Shown here piece after piece: positions 36,018 to 45,706 of a stretch of DNA of 64,000 nucleotides; the stretch's first letter is position 1; each line of letters starts with the position of its first letter. Position numbers and translations under genes: made by a program. The notes beneath the pieces are model-generated. The model had not been told where the DNA came from, made no database searches, and saw only the letters and a program-made list of their open reading frames with translations. Source of the stretch: Betaproteobacteria bacterium Ga0077532 (lineage in GTDB: Bacteria > Pseudomonadota > Gammaproteobacteria > Burkholderiales > Ga0077523); the NCBI GenBank assembly GCA_001464895.1, contig LNEE01000038.1, positions 62,001 through 126,000 of the forward strand, written 5' to 3'.

Positions 36018-36862
36018 ACGATCCAGGGAATCAGTGCCCGACGGGCGGAAGAGGTGTCACGGGCAGCGGCGATGACATGCCGCAGCGTGACGTGATCGCG
36101 GCCCTCGGCGAACACGAGCATGAGGGCCTTGTGCGCGAGGACGTTGATGAGGCGAGGCACGCCTCCGGTCGCGCGGTGCAGGTACCAGATCGCCGCGGAC
36201 GAGAATGCCTGCGTGCCGCTGTAGCCGGCCACGCGCATGCGGTGGGCGAGGTAATGACGCACCTCCACGCGCGACAGCTCCGAGATCCGATACTCGAAGG
36301 TGATGCGCTGGCGCAACTGGCGCACGGAGGGATTCGCGAGATGCCGGTCCAGCTCAGGCTGACCGAACAGCACCACCTGCATCAGCTTGTGCTTCTCCGT
36401 CTCCAGGTTCGACAGCAGGCGCATCGTCTCCAGCGTCGGCAGCGACATCGCTTGGGCCTCGTCGATGAACACCACCGGACGTCGTCCGGCGACGTTCAGC
36501 TTGAGCAGCGCCTGCGTGAGGCTGCGCACCAGCTGGTGTCCATCGGCGCGGCGGTCCATCTTCACCGCGAACTCGTCGGCAAGGGCGATCAGCAGTCCAC
36601 GCGGATCGAGCAGCGGGTTCGGCAGATATGCCGTCGAGTAGTTCTTCTCGACAACGGACATCGCGCGGCGGCACAGAAGCGTCTTGCCGGTGCCGACATC
36701 ACCGGTGATCTTGATGAATCCCTCGCCTGAGTCGAGCGCCACAAGCACGACGTTCAGCGCCTCCTGATGGGCACGGCAGTCGTAGACGAAGGCCGTGTCG
36801 GGCGTGATCCCGAAGGGTGCCTCGCGGAGCCCGAAGTGCGACTGGTACATGGTGTCCGACAT
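36014..36862 (-). CDS. mshM: MSHA biogenesis AAA ATPase MshM (ExeA/GspA-like)
   Basis: 282 aa. Opening MYQSHFGLREAPFGITPD is the ExeA/MshM mark. Walker A GDVGTGKTLL (about 50-59), Walker B VVFIDEAQ. The helical lid GGVPRLINVLAHKALM follows. The start at 36862 is supported by AGGAGA. Probably a cytoplasmic ATPase aiding secretin or pilus placement. Its stop overlaps mshN (ATGA). Confidence 0.93.
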   Translation of the reverse strand: MSDTMYQSHFGLREAPFGITPDTAFVYDCRAHQEALNVVLVALDSGEGFIKITGDVGTGKTLLCRRAMSVVEKNYSTAYLPNPLLDPRGLLIALADEFAVKMDRRADGHQLVRSLTQALLKLNVAGRRPVVFIDEAQAMSLPTLETMRLLSNLETEKHKLMQVVLFGQPELDRHLANPSVRQLRQRITFEYRISELSRVEVRHYLAHRMRVAGYSGTQAFSSAAIWYLHRATGGVPRLINVLAHKALMLVFAEGRDHVTLRHVIAAARDTSSARRALIPWIV

Positions 36863-36895
36863 CGTTGCGTTCTCCTGTTCCCCCGCGGCGGCGCG

Positions 36896-38740
36896 TCAGC
36901 GCCTGCGGGCGTTGCTGCTCGCGGTGTCGCGCGAGACCGTGTCAGGTACGTCGTAGCCGCTCACGCGGCCGCGCAGGTCCGAGAGGTCGCTCTGCCAGTC
37001 GCCGTCACCCTGGATCACGGTGGGTTTGATGAGGATCACCAGCTCGCTCTTGCGCGCATTGCTGGTGTTCGACCGGAAGGCGCCACCGACCACTGGAAGA
37101 TCGGCGAGGCCCGGCACTCCCGATTTCGTCTTGCGCGTCGATTCGCGCATCAGGCCACCGATCGCGACGATGTTTCCGTCCTGCACGCGCACCACGGTAT
37201 CCGTCTCGCTGATGCTGCTGGAGGCGAGCGGCAACCGGAAGTTGCCGGAGGTACCCAGATCGATCACCTTGGTCTTCTCGACTACGTTCGACACCGACGG
37301 ATGCACGTGCAGGATGATCTGGTTGTGCTCGTCGATCTGCGGCGTCACGTCGAGTGCTACGCCGGAGAAGAAGGGTTGGACCACGATGGACGGGGACTGC
37401 GTCGCGGCGCCGGTGGCGGAGGTGAGTGTCGTCGTGGTGACGTTCGTCACGAAGAACTCGTCGTTGCCTACCTTCAGCACCGCCTTCTGGTTGTTGAGTG
37501 CCGCGATCCGCGGGCTCGACAGGACCTGGAGACTGCCCTGCGTCTGCAGGAAGGACAGCAGGCTCGCGAAATTGCTGGTCTGGAACGCGAGCCCGAACAC
37601 CGCACCCGGGATGTCGGTGCCCAGCAGGAGGTTGGAGCCGGGCACACCCGCGAGCGCAGAGGACGCCAGCACGCTGCCGTCCGCCGCCCGTGCCGTGGGC
37701 GTCGACAAGGAGCCGCTCGTGGCGAGGCTGGTGCCGGGCGTGCCGACACCGGCTGTCGCACGAACGCCGTCGCCGTGCCGGAAGGCGGACCAGTTGATGC
37801 CGGCCTGGTAGCCGTCCGCCAGTTCCACCTCGATGATCTTCGCCTCCAGCATCACCTGCCACTCGATCACCAGGCGCGTTGCGCGGAGGAAGCTCTCGAC
37901 GTTCCGGATCTCGGACGGCAGCGCACGCACGACGATCACGCCCGACTGCGGGCTGATCACCACCTGGCGGCCGGTCTCGGTCCCCACGATCGCGTGGAGC
38001 GACGTGTCGAGTTCCTTCCAGAAATCGCTGTTGGTCGTCGTGATGACGCGGCTGCCGATCACGGCCTGCGACGAGGCGTTGGGCTGATTGCCCATGGCGC
38101 CCGGCAGGACTGGCAGACCGGGTGTCGGCAGTCCGCCGGCACCGGGCATCCCCGTGCCCGGCATCCCGGCGCCGGGCGCGACGAAGTCGGAGATGGCACC
38201 CGAGGTGACGCGCACATCGCTGCGTCCGTGGCGCTGGCTCATCAGGTAATTCACCTGGAACACGCGGGTCTGGATCTCCGGCGGCTGCACCGTGATGCGC
38301 GCCCCCTGGAACTTGAAATCGTATCCGTACAGGTCGCGCACGGTCTCCAGCGCCTCCAGCACCGTGACGTCCTTCAACGAGATCGAGATCGTCTCCTTGA
38401 TGCCGGGGTGGACGACCATGCCGTACCGGGTCCCGGCCACCATCGCCATGAACACCTGCGCGGCGGGCGCATTGGACACGTTGAGGTCGAACCGCGCCTC
38501 GACGGGCCTTCCGTCACTGCGCGGGAGATCCACCACGACGGGTGGCAGCAAGGCCTCCGTCACGGCGTCGGGGATCGGTGCAGCCTTCCGTTCCGCGATG
38601 GCCTTGTCGAGTTCGCGATCGATGGCGCCGAGGGTCGAGCCCTGTCTGGGCTGGAAGCCGGCACATGCGCCGAGGGTCAGCAGCGCCAACGTCATCAACA
38701 ACGGACGGAGCCGGCGGTGCCATGCAGTTGCTCCGATCAC
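36896..38740 (-). CDS. mshL: MSHA pilus outer membrane secretin MshL
   Basis: 614 aa lipoprotein-type signal (lipobox LGAC at about 22-25). N-terminal STN-like and N0/N1 domains (DLNVSNAPAAQVFMAMVAGT, LEALETVRDLYGYDFKF), a Gly/Met/Pro-rich low-complexity loop (about 198-222), and the secretin barrel (about 380-590) with VDVRPQ-like SGVALDVTPQIDEHNQIIL and VPGLADLPVVGGAFRS. Forms the outer-membrane pore for the pilus. It overlaps mshK by ATGA. Confidence 0.95.
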   Translation of the reverse strand: MIGATAWHRRLRPLLMTLALLTLGACAGFQPRQGSTLGAIDRELDKAIAERKAAPIPDAVTEALLPPVVVDLPRSDGRPVEARFDLNVSNAPAAQVFMAMVAGTRYGMVVHPGIKETISISLKDVTVLEALETVRDLYGYDFKFQGARITVQPPEIQTRVFQVNYLMSQRHGRSDVRVTSGAISDFVAPGAGMPGTGMPGAGGLPTPGLPVLPGAMGNQPNASSQAVIGSRVITTTNSDFWKELDTSLHAIVGTETGRQVVISPQSGVIVVRALPSEIRNVESFLRATRLVIEWQVMLEAKIIEVELADGYQAGINWSAFRHGDGVRATAGVGTPGTSLATSGSLSTPTARAADGSVLASSALAGVPGSNLLLGTDIPGAVFGLAFQTSNFASLLSFLQTQGSLQVLSSPRIAALNNQKAVLKVGNDEFFVTNVTTTTLTSATGAATQSPSIVVQPFFSGVALDVTPQIDEHNQIILHVHPSVSNVVEKTKVIDLGTSGNFRLPLASSSISETDTVVRVQDGNIVAIGGLMRESTRKTKSGVPGLADLPVVGGAFRSNTSNARKSELVILIKPTVIQGDGDWQSDLSDLRGRVSGYDVPDTVSRDTASSNARRR

Positions 38741-39132
38741 GATTTCGGTTTCCTCCGGGAAGATGCCATCTTCATCGGTCCCGCAGCGGCGAACTTGACC
38801 GGCCGACGCTCGGCATCGGGGTAGAGCTTCAAGCTGATCCGCCCTGCGGGGCCCTGCAGCACGGCCCCCGAGTCGGTCACGCGTAGCAGGCGATGGCCCT
38901 GCACCTCGTCACCGATCGCGAGCGGTACACCGCTCACCACGGCGATCTGTCGATCCGGGGCGACGAGCACCGACTGGAGCACCAGGCGACCGGCGTTCGT
39001 CTCCCGGGGCTCCGCGGCCGTCGCCATCGCACCATCCGGAGGGCGGGTCGGATCGACCGTGCCGGCCGCATCGGCGGAGCCGGTGAGCGCGATGCCGATC
39101 GCCAGCAGCGAAGTCTTCAAAGGGTCAGCCAC
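38737..39132 (-). CDS. mshK: MSHA biogenesis protein MshK
   Basis: 131 aa from a GTG that lies inside the end of mshJ (16-bp overlap). Signal peptide (about 1-22, ending SADAAG), then DPTRPPDGAM, the 'DPTRPP' motif typical of MshK and PilP-like pilotins, and a C-terminal beta domain (LQSVLVAPDRQIAVVSGVPL, IGDEVQGHRLLRV). Thought to link the inner-membrane alignment complex to MshL. Short and variable, so assigned mainly by position and motif. Confidence 0.82.
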   Translation of the reverse strand: MADPLKTSLLAIGIALTGSADAAGTVDPTRPPDGAMATAAEPRETNAGRLVLQSVLVAPDRQIAVVSGVPLAIGDEVQGHRLLRVTDSGAVLQGPAGRISLKLYPDAERRPVKFAAAGPMKMASSRRKPKS

Positions 39133-39794
39133 GTGCGCTCCAGACTCAGGGTGTACAGGTTCAATGTCATCGTCACGCGCGGCCACGCCGCGGCATCCAC
39201 ACGCGTGCGGTTCCAGAGGACGCGCGCCGGCAGCGATTCGAGCCGACCGGCATAGCCCACCAGCGCGGGCCATGGCCCCTCGACGGTGATCTCGATACCG
39301 TGTCGGTAGAGTTCCCCGGCGCGGGGTGGCGTGGCGCCGTCGGCGTCACGGGCTTCCGCGGGCTGCTCGATCAACGGTGTCGGCGGCAGGTTCCGCATCG
39401 CGACCAGCGCGATCTGCGGCGAGCGCGCGAGCACTTCCTTCACGAGCGCGGCCATGCGCTCCGGTGCGGCAAGGCCCGCACCGAGCGCCTGGATCTCGCG
39501 ATCGAGTTCCGCGATCCCCCTGTCCGCCGCCTCGATGCGGCGTACGAACGGTTCGTCCGGATGGGTCCGCAGTTCCTCGACCAATGCCTGCTTCTGGCGC
39601 TGCAGCGCATCGACGGAATCCTGGTCGGCGGCGAGCTGCTGACGCAACAGGCGCAGCCGGCCACCGGCAGGATCGAGGAAGCCCACGTACATCACGAGGA
39701 ACAGAGCGCCGACGACCGCGCAGAACGCGAGGATCCGCTCGCGGTTCGCCATCGCGTCGAGGCGTGCTGCCTGCACGTTCCAGAGTGCCTTCAT
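39117..39794 (-). CDS. mshJ: MSHA biogenesis protein MshJ (GspM/PilO-like)
   Basis: 225 aa. One span (about 22-41), a coiled coil (about 45-110, GGRLRLLRQQLAADQD onward) and a ferredoxin-like periplasmic domain ending LNLYTLSLERTWLTL, which matches the MshJ C-terminal pattern. Inner-membrane alignment complex with MshI and I2. It overlaps both neighbours (mshI2 at its start, mshK at its end). Confidence 0.88.
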   Translation of the reverse strand: MKALWNVQAARLDAMANRERILAFCAVVGALFLVMYVGFLDPAGGRLRLLRQQLAADQDSVDALQRQKQALVEELRTHPDEPFVRRIEAADRGIAELDREIQALGAGLAAPERMAALVKEVLARSPQIALVAMRNLPPTPLIEQPAEARDADGATPPRAGELYRHGIEITVEGPWPALVGYAGRLESLPARVLWNRTRVDAAAWPRVTMTLNLYTLSLERTWLTL

Positions 39795-40534
39795 GGAATA
39801 GCCTCGGTGGTTGATCGAGCGGGCGACAGCGCCGCGAGGTCCGGCGACACGGGGACGGGGCGTGACTCAGGCGCCGGCGGCGGCGTCCCCACGCCGACTG
39901 CGGGCGGCGCAGCACCGGCGGAAGTCCCCGAGGTGACCGCGAACTCGAGGAAGCGCGGCTGCGCACCGGCGGCGCCGTCCACGACGAGCGGTCGCTGGAA
40001 CGAAAGCTGGTTGAAGGCCACCCCGCGCAATGCGTCTTCGCGACCCAGGCGGCGGAGGTAGTCCGCGACCAGTTCGGGATCGAGAGTGCGACCCCGCAGC
40101 GCGATGTCGTCGCCATTGCCTGCGACCGTGACCTCGGTCAGCCAAAGGCCTTCGACCGACTGGCGTGCCAGTGCCTGCAGGTAGCGCGCATGCCCACCGC
40201 GCGCGACGTCGTCCCGTGTGCGCAGAGCGTTGACCGCAGCCTCGCGCGTGACGCGCAATGCCTCGCGCTCGGCGGCGAGCGTCTGGATCTCCGGAGACAC
40301 GCGACGGGCGCCGAGCTGTTCGCCGAGATTCCGGACCTCGGCCTGCAGCGCCACGGACCGGCCCTGCATGTCACGCCGGGACGCGGCGGCGACGCGCGCT
40401 TCGTAGGACTGCACGACCGCGCAGGTGACGAGCAGCAGGGCGACCGCCGCCACCGCCGGTGCGAAGATCCGCGCCGGCAGCAACACCTTGCGCGGCCGCA
40501 GCGACGGATCGAAGAGATTGATGTCGAGCTGCAC
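39791..40534 (-). CDS. PilN-domain protein of the MSHA system (MshI2-like)
   Basis: 247 aa. It starts MQLDINLFDPSLRPRK, the PilN/MshI2 opening, followed by one span (about 24-42), a helical segment and a PilN-type domain (LARQSVEGLWLTEVTVAGNG, GRTLDPELVADYLRRLGRED). The last 50 residues are Pro/Ala-rich and disordered. It is the periplasmic partner of the actin-like MshI. It follows mshI after 4 bp and overlaps mshJ. Confidence 0.88.
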   Translation of the reverse strand: MQLDINLFDPSLRPRKVLLPARIFAPAVAAVALLLVTCAVVQSYEARVAAASRRDMQGRSVALQAEVRNLGEQLGARRVSPEIQTLAAEREALRVTREAAVNALRTRDDVARGGHARYLQALARQSVEGLWLTEVTVAGNGDDIALRGRTLDPELVADYLRRLGREDALRGVAFNQLSFQRPLVVDGAAGAQPRFLEFAVTSGTSAGAAPPAVGVGTPPPAPESRPVPVSPDLAALSPARSTTEAIP

Positions 40535-40538
40535 GGCG

Positions 40539-41474
40539 CTAGGCCCCCCTCAATGCCGCGCCGAGCAGGCGCAGATGGCGACCCTGGGCGTTCGGATCGC
40601 CCATCGCGGGCACGGCTGAGAAGTCGAGGGCAGACGCGAGGTCCGCCACGGCCACCGGCACGTACAGATTCTCCGCGAGCGGGGCACGCAGCGCCTCGGC
40701 CTGCGGGAACGGCGCGATGAGCAGGCTCGACAACGGCAGGCCGCCGAACTGACGGTCGAAGTGGTCCAAGGATCGCTGCACCTCGAGGGCGACGCGATCG
40801 CACAACGCTGCACGTTCCTCGGGATCGTGCTCCGCTTCGGCGAACTGCATGAACCCCAGATCGAAGCTCCGCGCGAAGAGGAGCGCTCCGCCTGCGGACA
40901 CGGTCAGCATCCCTGCCCCGGTGCCGAACACCAGCAGCGCCACCGCGCGTTCGCCTTCGGCCAGATGCACGGCGACGTTGCGCTGGACGGTCTCGAGGAT
41001 GTCGATGGCAGCGAGGTCGAGCCGCGCCTCGTCGAAAGTCCGGATGCAATGGGCGACGCGGTCGCGATGTGCGGCGACAGCGATCAGGTTCGCTCCCCGA
41101 CCGGCTGCGAGGCCTTGCGGCAGCGGCATGACATCGACGACAGCCTCGTCGGGCGGGTAGTCGATGAGGTCCTTCAAGTGCCAGCGAACGGCGGTCTTCA
41201 GCTCGGCTTCGGGCACAGCGGGCGCCTCGACGACGTGGAACTGATACTCGCCCTGCGGCAGCACTGTGGCGCAACGCAGGCGGTCCAGCTTGTGTTCCCG
41301 GCGCAGCACGCGCAGCACCTCTGCCGGCGAATCGCCGATCACGCGCTCATCGAAGGCCACGAGCTTCGGACGGCTGCCGGCGATGGCTTCCATGCGGGCA
41401 AGCGTCACGCGCCCCGGGCGGAGGATCACGGCGCACCACTGTCTGGCGCGACCGGATCGGGTGTTGAGTCTCAA
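40539..41474 (-). CDS. mshI: MSHA biogenesis protein MshI (PilM-like)
   Basis: 311 aa from a TTG at 41474. No ATG starts the domain properly, and a GTG or TTG further upstream (to 41564) only adds Arg/Gly-rich sequence. The start is therefore uncertain. Actin-like PilM/MshI protein: ATVLPQGEYQFHVVEAPAVP, ELKTAVRWHLKDLIDYP, VQRSLDHFDRQFGGLPLSSL. Cytoplasmic; it binds the PilN partner. It begins the second half of the cluster, about 140 bp after mshQ. Confidence 0.82.
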   Translation of the reverse strand: MRLNTRSGRARQWCAVILRPGRVTLARMEAIAGSRPKLVAFDERVIGDSPAEVLRVLRREHKLDRLRCATVLPQGEYQFHVVEAPAVPEAELKTAVRWHLKDLIDYPPDEAVVDVMPLPQGLAAGRGANLIAVAAHRDRVAHCIRTFDEARLDLAAIDILETVQRNVAVHLAEGERAVALLVFGTGAGMLTVSAGGALLFARSFDLGFMQFAEAEHDPEERAALCDRVALEVQRSLDHFDRQFGGLPLSSLLIAPFPQAEALRAPLAENLYVPVAVADLASALDFSAVPAMGDPNAQGRHLRLLGAALRGA

Positions 41475-41615
41475 GGCGGAATCGTCCGGATCAAAGTTCC
41501 CGGCAGGACGGCCGCCGGGCCGGGTACGGCCACGGGATCTGGCCCCGCACTGCACCGCACCCAACGTATTACGACTGCATCGCGCGCAGGTTGAGGCGAA
41601 CGCGCACTGGCGTGC

Positions 41616-44600
41616 TCAGTAGTTTTCCCGTTGGTATATGACGTCGGCGCTCGCACCCGGGACACCGAACACCGCGCGACCGGCCGGATCGCGATCCCAT
41701 GTGGATGCGCCCCAGTTGCCCTGCAACCAGGGCCGCGATGCGGCGATGGCTGTCGCCGCTGCACCCGCGCTGCACGTGGCGCCGCTCGGGGTCGATCCGA
41801 GATTGGCGGTGAGATCCACGGACCCGCGCATGCCCGGCTTCGACAGCCGCAAGGCTGCGCGGCCCGACGTGAAGACGATGCCGTTGGCACCGGCGGGAGC
41901 GCCGGAGGTCGAGCAGGCCGCCAGCGGCGCCCGGTAGTTGCCGAAAGCGAACTGCGTGTTCGTGAGCCGCGTGCAGTTGTCCTGCGCATTGGTCACGAAG
42001 GCGATGCCATTCCAGTACTGGGCCGTCAGCGGCACCGGCAGATCCAGTTGCGGCGCGCCGAGCGCGTTGCCGATCTTCAGGCGACCGAAGCGCACGCGCG
42101 TGGGGGTAGATCCGTTCAGGGCCCGCGCGTTGCAGGCCGTACCGCACGCGCCGGCCGTCGCGGCGTTCATGTCCGGCGTGCTCACAACGGCACCGTCGGG
42201 ATCCGTCACGCTGACGCCGATCACCAGGCTGTCGAACGGTCCGTCGGGCGATGCCCCGCGGGTGAAGGTGGCACCGGTGGCCGTGAGGCTGTAGGCGCCG
42301 AGTGTCCAGACCGTCGCGGGCAGGCCCGTGAGTCGCGTCGACAGGTTGGTGCCCACATCGGCGTTCTCCGCGTGCAGGTTGACGGCGCCTACGTTGTAGA
42401 CGGAAGCCCGGTAGTTGGTCGTCACGGCGCCGGCTGCATTCCTCGCCTGAAGCGTGAAGGCGACCCCCAGGGCCGGCTCGTCCATGTAGGTCTGGTTCCC
42501 GCTGCTGCACGACGGGGTCACGCCGGCACCCGACAGCGCGAAGCTCGCCGGATGGAAGCGTCCGATGCGCGCAGCAGCACCGGTGCTGGCGTTGCGATAC
42601 ACGCCGACCAGATCGACGCCGGAAGTCCCCAGATACCCTGTGACCGTCGCCAGCAGACCGATGCTTCCCACCTCGTTGTAGGTGAGATCGGTGGGCACCG
42701 CCGCCCCGCTCACGAAGCTGCCCCCCGCCACGGTTGTCGTGCCACCCAGCACGCCCAGCGTACCGCCGACCGGGGTGAAGAGGCCGCTCGTGGCACTCGC
42801 GCCGAGCGCCACGGGCCATGCGAAGTGCGGTGCCAGACTGTTGTCGGTCACATTCGCCGAGGTGTCCGGCGTGCCATCGTTGTCGGCATCGTCGGCAGCC
42901 GACCAGACATAGGCCGCGATCGTGGCGGCGAAGGTGTCGCCCGCGGCGGCGAACTTCCCGCCGGCAGTGGCAGTGCCTTCCGGATTGGCCACACCGCCTC
43001 GAACTGCGTTCGTCACCGCGATGGCGAACGGCCGCACGGTGAGCGTCGGCGAGCTGCCGTCGATGTTCACCGCGCCCGCGAACGTGCGGGAGTCGTCGCG
43101 TACGTTCACCACGTACTTGCCGACGTCGGAGGTGCCGAGATTGAAGGTCGCGAAACCGGCCGCGAACGTCAGCGAGAGATTGTTCGTTGCCGGGACAGTG
43201 GTGCCGAGCGTGCCGGTGATGGACGGCGCGGCGGCTCCGGTCGGATGGTTGATATCGGGCGTGTACCAGGCCTTCAGATTGCGCGCGCCGGCATAGCTGG
43301 TGGCGATCGCGCAGTTGGGGGTGGCGAGCGACGTGTCGCGCCGCCACAGCGCGATCTGCATCGCGTGCGGTCGGCCTGCGACCACCGTGTTCGCCAGGGC
43401 GTCGGTGGGGGTGATCACGAACGCGTTGTCGCGGAAGCTCACGATGCCGGACGTGCCGGTAATCGTTCCGGTCGTGGTGTCGCGCGCGGTGATGGCGAGA
43501 TCCTCCGCACGTTCGTTGGAGAGCGAAATCACTATCAGTCCGGCATCCGCGGAGGTGAAGACGTACGTCGCCTCGCCATCATTCGCGGTCCCGGTTTCGG
43601 TGAGTGCACCGCTCCCCGACACGTTGGCCCAGCCGCCACGGCCCGTGCTGGTGGTGAGGCTCACGGTGCCGCCATACGATGTGACCGTATTGCCCACCGT
43701 GTCGACGGCGCGAATGGTGATCGAGTGCGCAACGCAGGTGCTGGCCGACGCCGCCGCGGTGATCACGAACGCGGCCGGGCTCGGCCCCGCGCACGGGGCC
43801 ACACCCGCCACGGCCGCCTGCGTGGTGGACGAGTAGGTGATCGATGCGTTCGAGCCGAAGTCGATCTCGCCGGTCCGGGTGAGGATCGCGCCTTCGAACT
43901 GCGCCGAGTCGTCGAACTCGAAAGACCCTCCGCCCGGCGCGTAGAGGATCGCGGAGATGCGGCTGTTGTCGCCGAAGTCGATGTCGCCATCGCCGTACAG
44001 AAAGATCTGCAGGTTCGCTGGGTTACCGCCGGCATTGATCGAAACGCCGTCGCGTTCGTCCAACCCCCTCAGGAAGAGGCGTACCGGCCCGCCGGGTGAG
44101 ACGGTGATGGTGACGTTGTCGGGGAGACTCAGATTGGAGATGAAGTAGTCCCCCGGCCCCAGCGTGATCGACGAAGCATTCACGTTGAGATTGGAGATGA
44201 AGTACGTCCCACCGAGAAACGTGAAGCCGGCGGTGTTCGCTGCCACGGAGGCGTAGGTACCGCCCGGCACGTTGGTGCTGTTCGCGTTGGCTGAACTGCT
44301 GAACACCGGAAACGACGACGGATTCAGCGCCGCAGCGGAGGGCGTCCACGGCGATCGCGCGCCGCTCGAGAGCAGGGTGTTCCCGCTGCCCGTGACTGCG
44401 GCGCCGTTGACGGTCGAACCACCGTCGATCTCGAGCTCGCCGGAGGCGGCGCTGAGCACCTGCCCCGCCGGGATGCAGATGCTCTGCGGGCGCGCAATGA
44501 AGTAGCGGATGGCCGTCCTGTTCGCGGGAATGCCGCGTTGCGTGACGCGGAAGTCGCTCGTGGAGAGCTGCCATCCGACCTCGGCGCTCCCGCCGCTCGT

Positions 44601-45230
44601 GTTGGTGCTCGCGCCGTACTGATACACGAACTCACCGTTCTCCTGGAGGATGACCTGGAACGTGAACGTGCTGCCCGGTGAACTCCATTCCGGCACGTTC
44701 ACCCACGACACCACGAAACTCCGATTGGGTGCCGACCCGACCGTGGCGTACCGAACGTAGCAGGACCCGCTCGGGCACGACGTCCCGGTGCCGGTTGGAG
44801 ACTTGTCGAGGTCTGCGCCATACACGCGCATGGTCCTGTTCAGGTTCGTGTTCGGCATCGGATACGGATACGTGCGTGGCGATGTCGACTCGGTTCCGTA
44901 GCCGCAGAAGTTGTTGGAGAACTGCAGCCGACCGTTCGTCATGATGCGCAGCTGTGTGTAGCCGGTGCCCCCGAAGGTGAACGTGAACCCGATGGGGAGA
45001 ACGCCGCTGATCACGTCGTCCAGAACCGCGCCGCCACCCGTACAGGAAGAAACGCCAGCCCACGTGACGTCGGTGTGACCGGACGGATCCACCCACGCGA
45101 AGCCGCGCGCCATGCTGCTGTAGGTCTGGGCCGCGACGGGTGCCGATGCGAGGGCCGCGAAGGCGACGAGCAGCATCGCCACGGCGTGCATGGTGCGTCG
45201 AACGACCGGCAGGATCCACTTCACGGACAT
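41616..45230 (-). CDS. mshQ: Large MshQ-type pilus-associated secreted protein
   Basis: 1204 aa. Signal peptide (about 1-35, ending PVAAQ). Residues about 36-245 are a beta-sandwich of MshQ type (VLPIGFTFTFGGTGYTQLRI, MRVYGADLDKS). Next is a right-handed Gly/Asn/Ser-rich region (about 260-470; FISNLNVNASSITLGPGDYF and the related FISNLSLPDNV), then Big/Ig-like repeats (about 490-760). The C-terminal half has the DUF6701-type region (GRFHPASFALSGAGVTPSC; ending ADVIYQRENY). In MSHA loci MshQ is the largest protein and is thought to sit at or near the pilus tip as an adhesin-like subunit. Its start overlaps the end of mshP by 10 bp. Confidence 0.88.
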   Translation of the reverse strand: MSVKWILPVVRRTMHAVAMLLVAFAALASAPVAAQTYSSMARGFAWVDPSGHTDVTWAGVSSCTGGGAVLDDVISGVLPIGFTFTFGGTGYTQLRIMTNGRLQFSNNFCGYGTESTSPRTYPYPMPNTNLNRTMRVYGADLDKSPTGTGTSCPSGSCYVRYATVGSAPNRSFVVSWVNVPEWSSPGSTFTFQVILQENGEFVYQYGASTNTSGGSAEVGWQLSTSDFRVTQRGIPANRTAIRYFIARPQSICIPAGQVLSAASGELEIDGGSTVNGAAVTGSGNTLLSSGARSPWTPSAAALNPSSFPVFSSSANANSTNVPGGTYASVAANTAGFTFLGGTYFISNLNVNASSITLGPGDYFISNLSLPDNVTITVSPGGPVRLFLRGLDERDGVSINAGGNPANLQIFLYGDGDIDFGDNSRISAILYAPGGGSFEFDDSAQFEGAILTRTGEIDFGSNASITYSSTTQAAVAGVAPCAGPSPAAFVITAAASASTCVAHSITIRAVDTVGNTVTSYGGTVSLTTSTGRGGWANVSGSGALTETGTANDGEATYVFTSADAGLIVISLSNERAEDLAITARDTTTGTITGTSGIVSFRDNAFVITPTDALANTVVAGRPHAMQIALWRRDTSLATPNCAIATSYAGARNLKAWYTPDINHPTGAAAPSITGTLGTTVPATNNLSLTFAAGFATFNLGTSDVGKYVVNVRDDSRTFAGAVNIDGSSPTLTVRPFAIAVTNAVRGGVANPEGTATAGGKFAAAGDTFAATIAAYVWSAADDADNDGTPDTSANVTDNSLAPHFAWPVALGASATSGLFTPVGGTLGVLGGTTTVAGGSFVSGAAVPTDLTYNEVGSIGLLATVTGYLGTSGVDLVGVYRNASTGAAARIGRFHPASFALSGAGVTPSCSSGNQTYMDEPALGVAFTLQARNAAGAVTTNYRASVYNVGAVNLHAENADVGTNLSTRLTGLPATVWTLGAYSLTATGATFTRGASPDGPFDSLVIGVSVTDPDGAVVSTPDMNAATAGACGTACNARALNGSTPTRVRFGRLKIGNALGAPQLDLPVPLTAQYWNGIAFVTNAQDNCTRLTNTQFAFGNYRAPLAACSTSGAPAGANGIVFTSGRAALRLSKPGMRGSVDLTANLGSTPSGATCSAGAAATAIAASRPWLQGNWGASTWDRDPAGRAVFGVPGASADVIYQRENY

Positions 45231-45706
45231 GCGAACCTCGGCGCCGCGCCTGCAGGGTCGGTGCACCGCGACACCGTCGCCTGCACCTGCCGTTGCAGCG
45301 GATACCCGCCACCGCCACCGTTGGCCGTGGCGGTGAGGTTGTAGATCGCCAACTGCCGGTTGCCCTCGGTCGTGGCCGTGCGCACGCAGGCGACGGTGAC
45401 GGTCATCTGATCGAACTCGGCGCCCAGGGCCGGGGGATTCGACGTGAAGCACGCGGGCGGCACCGGCGGCGAGGCCGAGAGACCGGCATCCGCGTTCGTC
45501 GGGTCCGCCACCTGCGCGATACCCCACTCGATTCCCGATCGCGCTGCCATGAGCGCGCGCGTCCCGCCCACGTCGAGCGCTTCGGCACCGCCCTGCGTGC
45601 TCGTCACCGACATGATGAAAGCGCCGAGCAGCGCCAGCACGACGAGCACGAAGATCGCCGAGACCATGACGAAGCCGCGCGCGCGGTCAGGGCGTGTTCG
45701 ACACAT
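45221..45706 (-). CDS. mshP: MSHA minor pilin-like protein MshP
   Basis: 161 aa. Short basic leader then ARGFVMVSAIFVLVVLALLG, a pilin-like hydrophobic helix without the usual Glu5, followed by TSTQGGAEALDVGGTRALMAARSGIEWG, typical of MshP/PilX-type. The C terminus has two Cys pairs. It overlaps mshO by 20 bp and mshQ by 10 bp. Confidence 0.87.
   Translation of the reverse strand: MCRTRPDRARGFVMVSAIFVLVVLALLGAFIMSVTSTQGGAEALDVGGTRALMAARSGIEWGIAQVADPTNADAGLSASPPVPPACFTSNPPALGAEFDQMTVTVACVRTATTEGNRQLAIYNLTATANGGGGGYPLQRQVQATVSRCTDPAGAAPRFACP

Noticed and set aside
41631..44099. Open frame of over 800 codons on the plus strand opposite mshQ
   Set aside because: Arg/Gly/His-rich with no domain, and antisense to mshQ, which has a signal peptide and recognised end domains.
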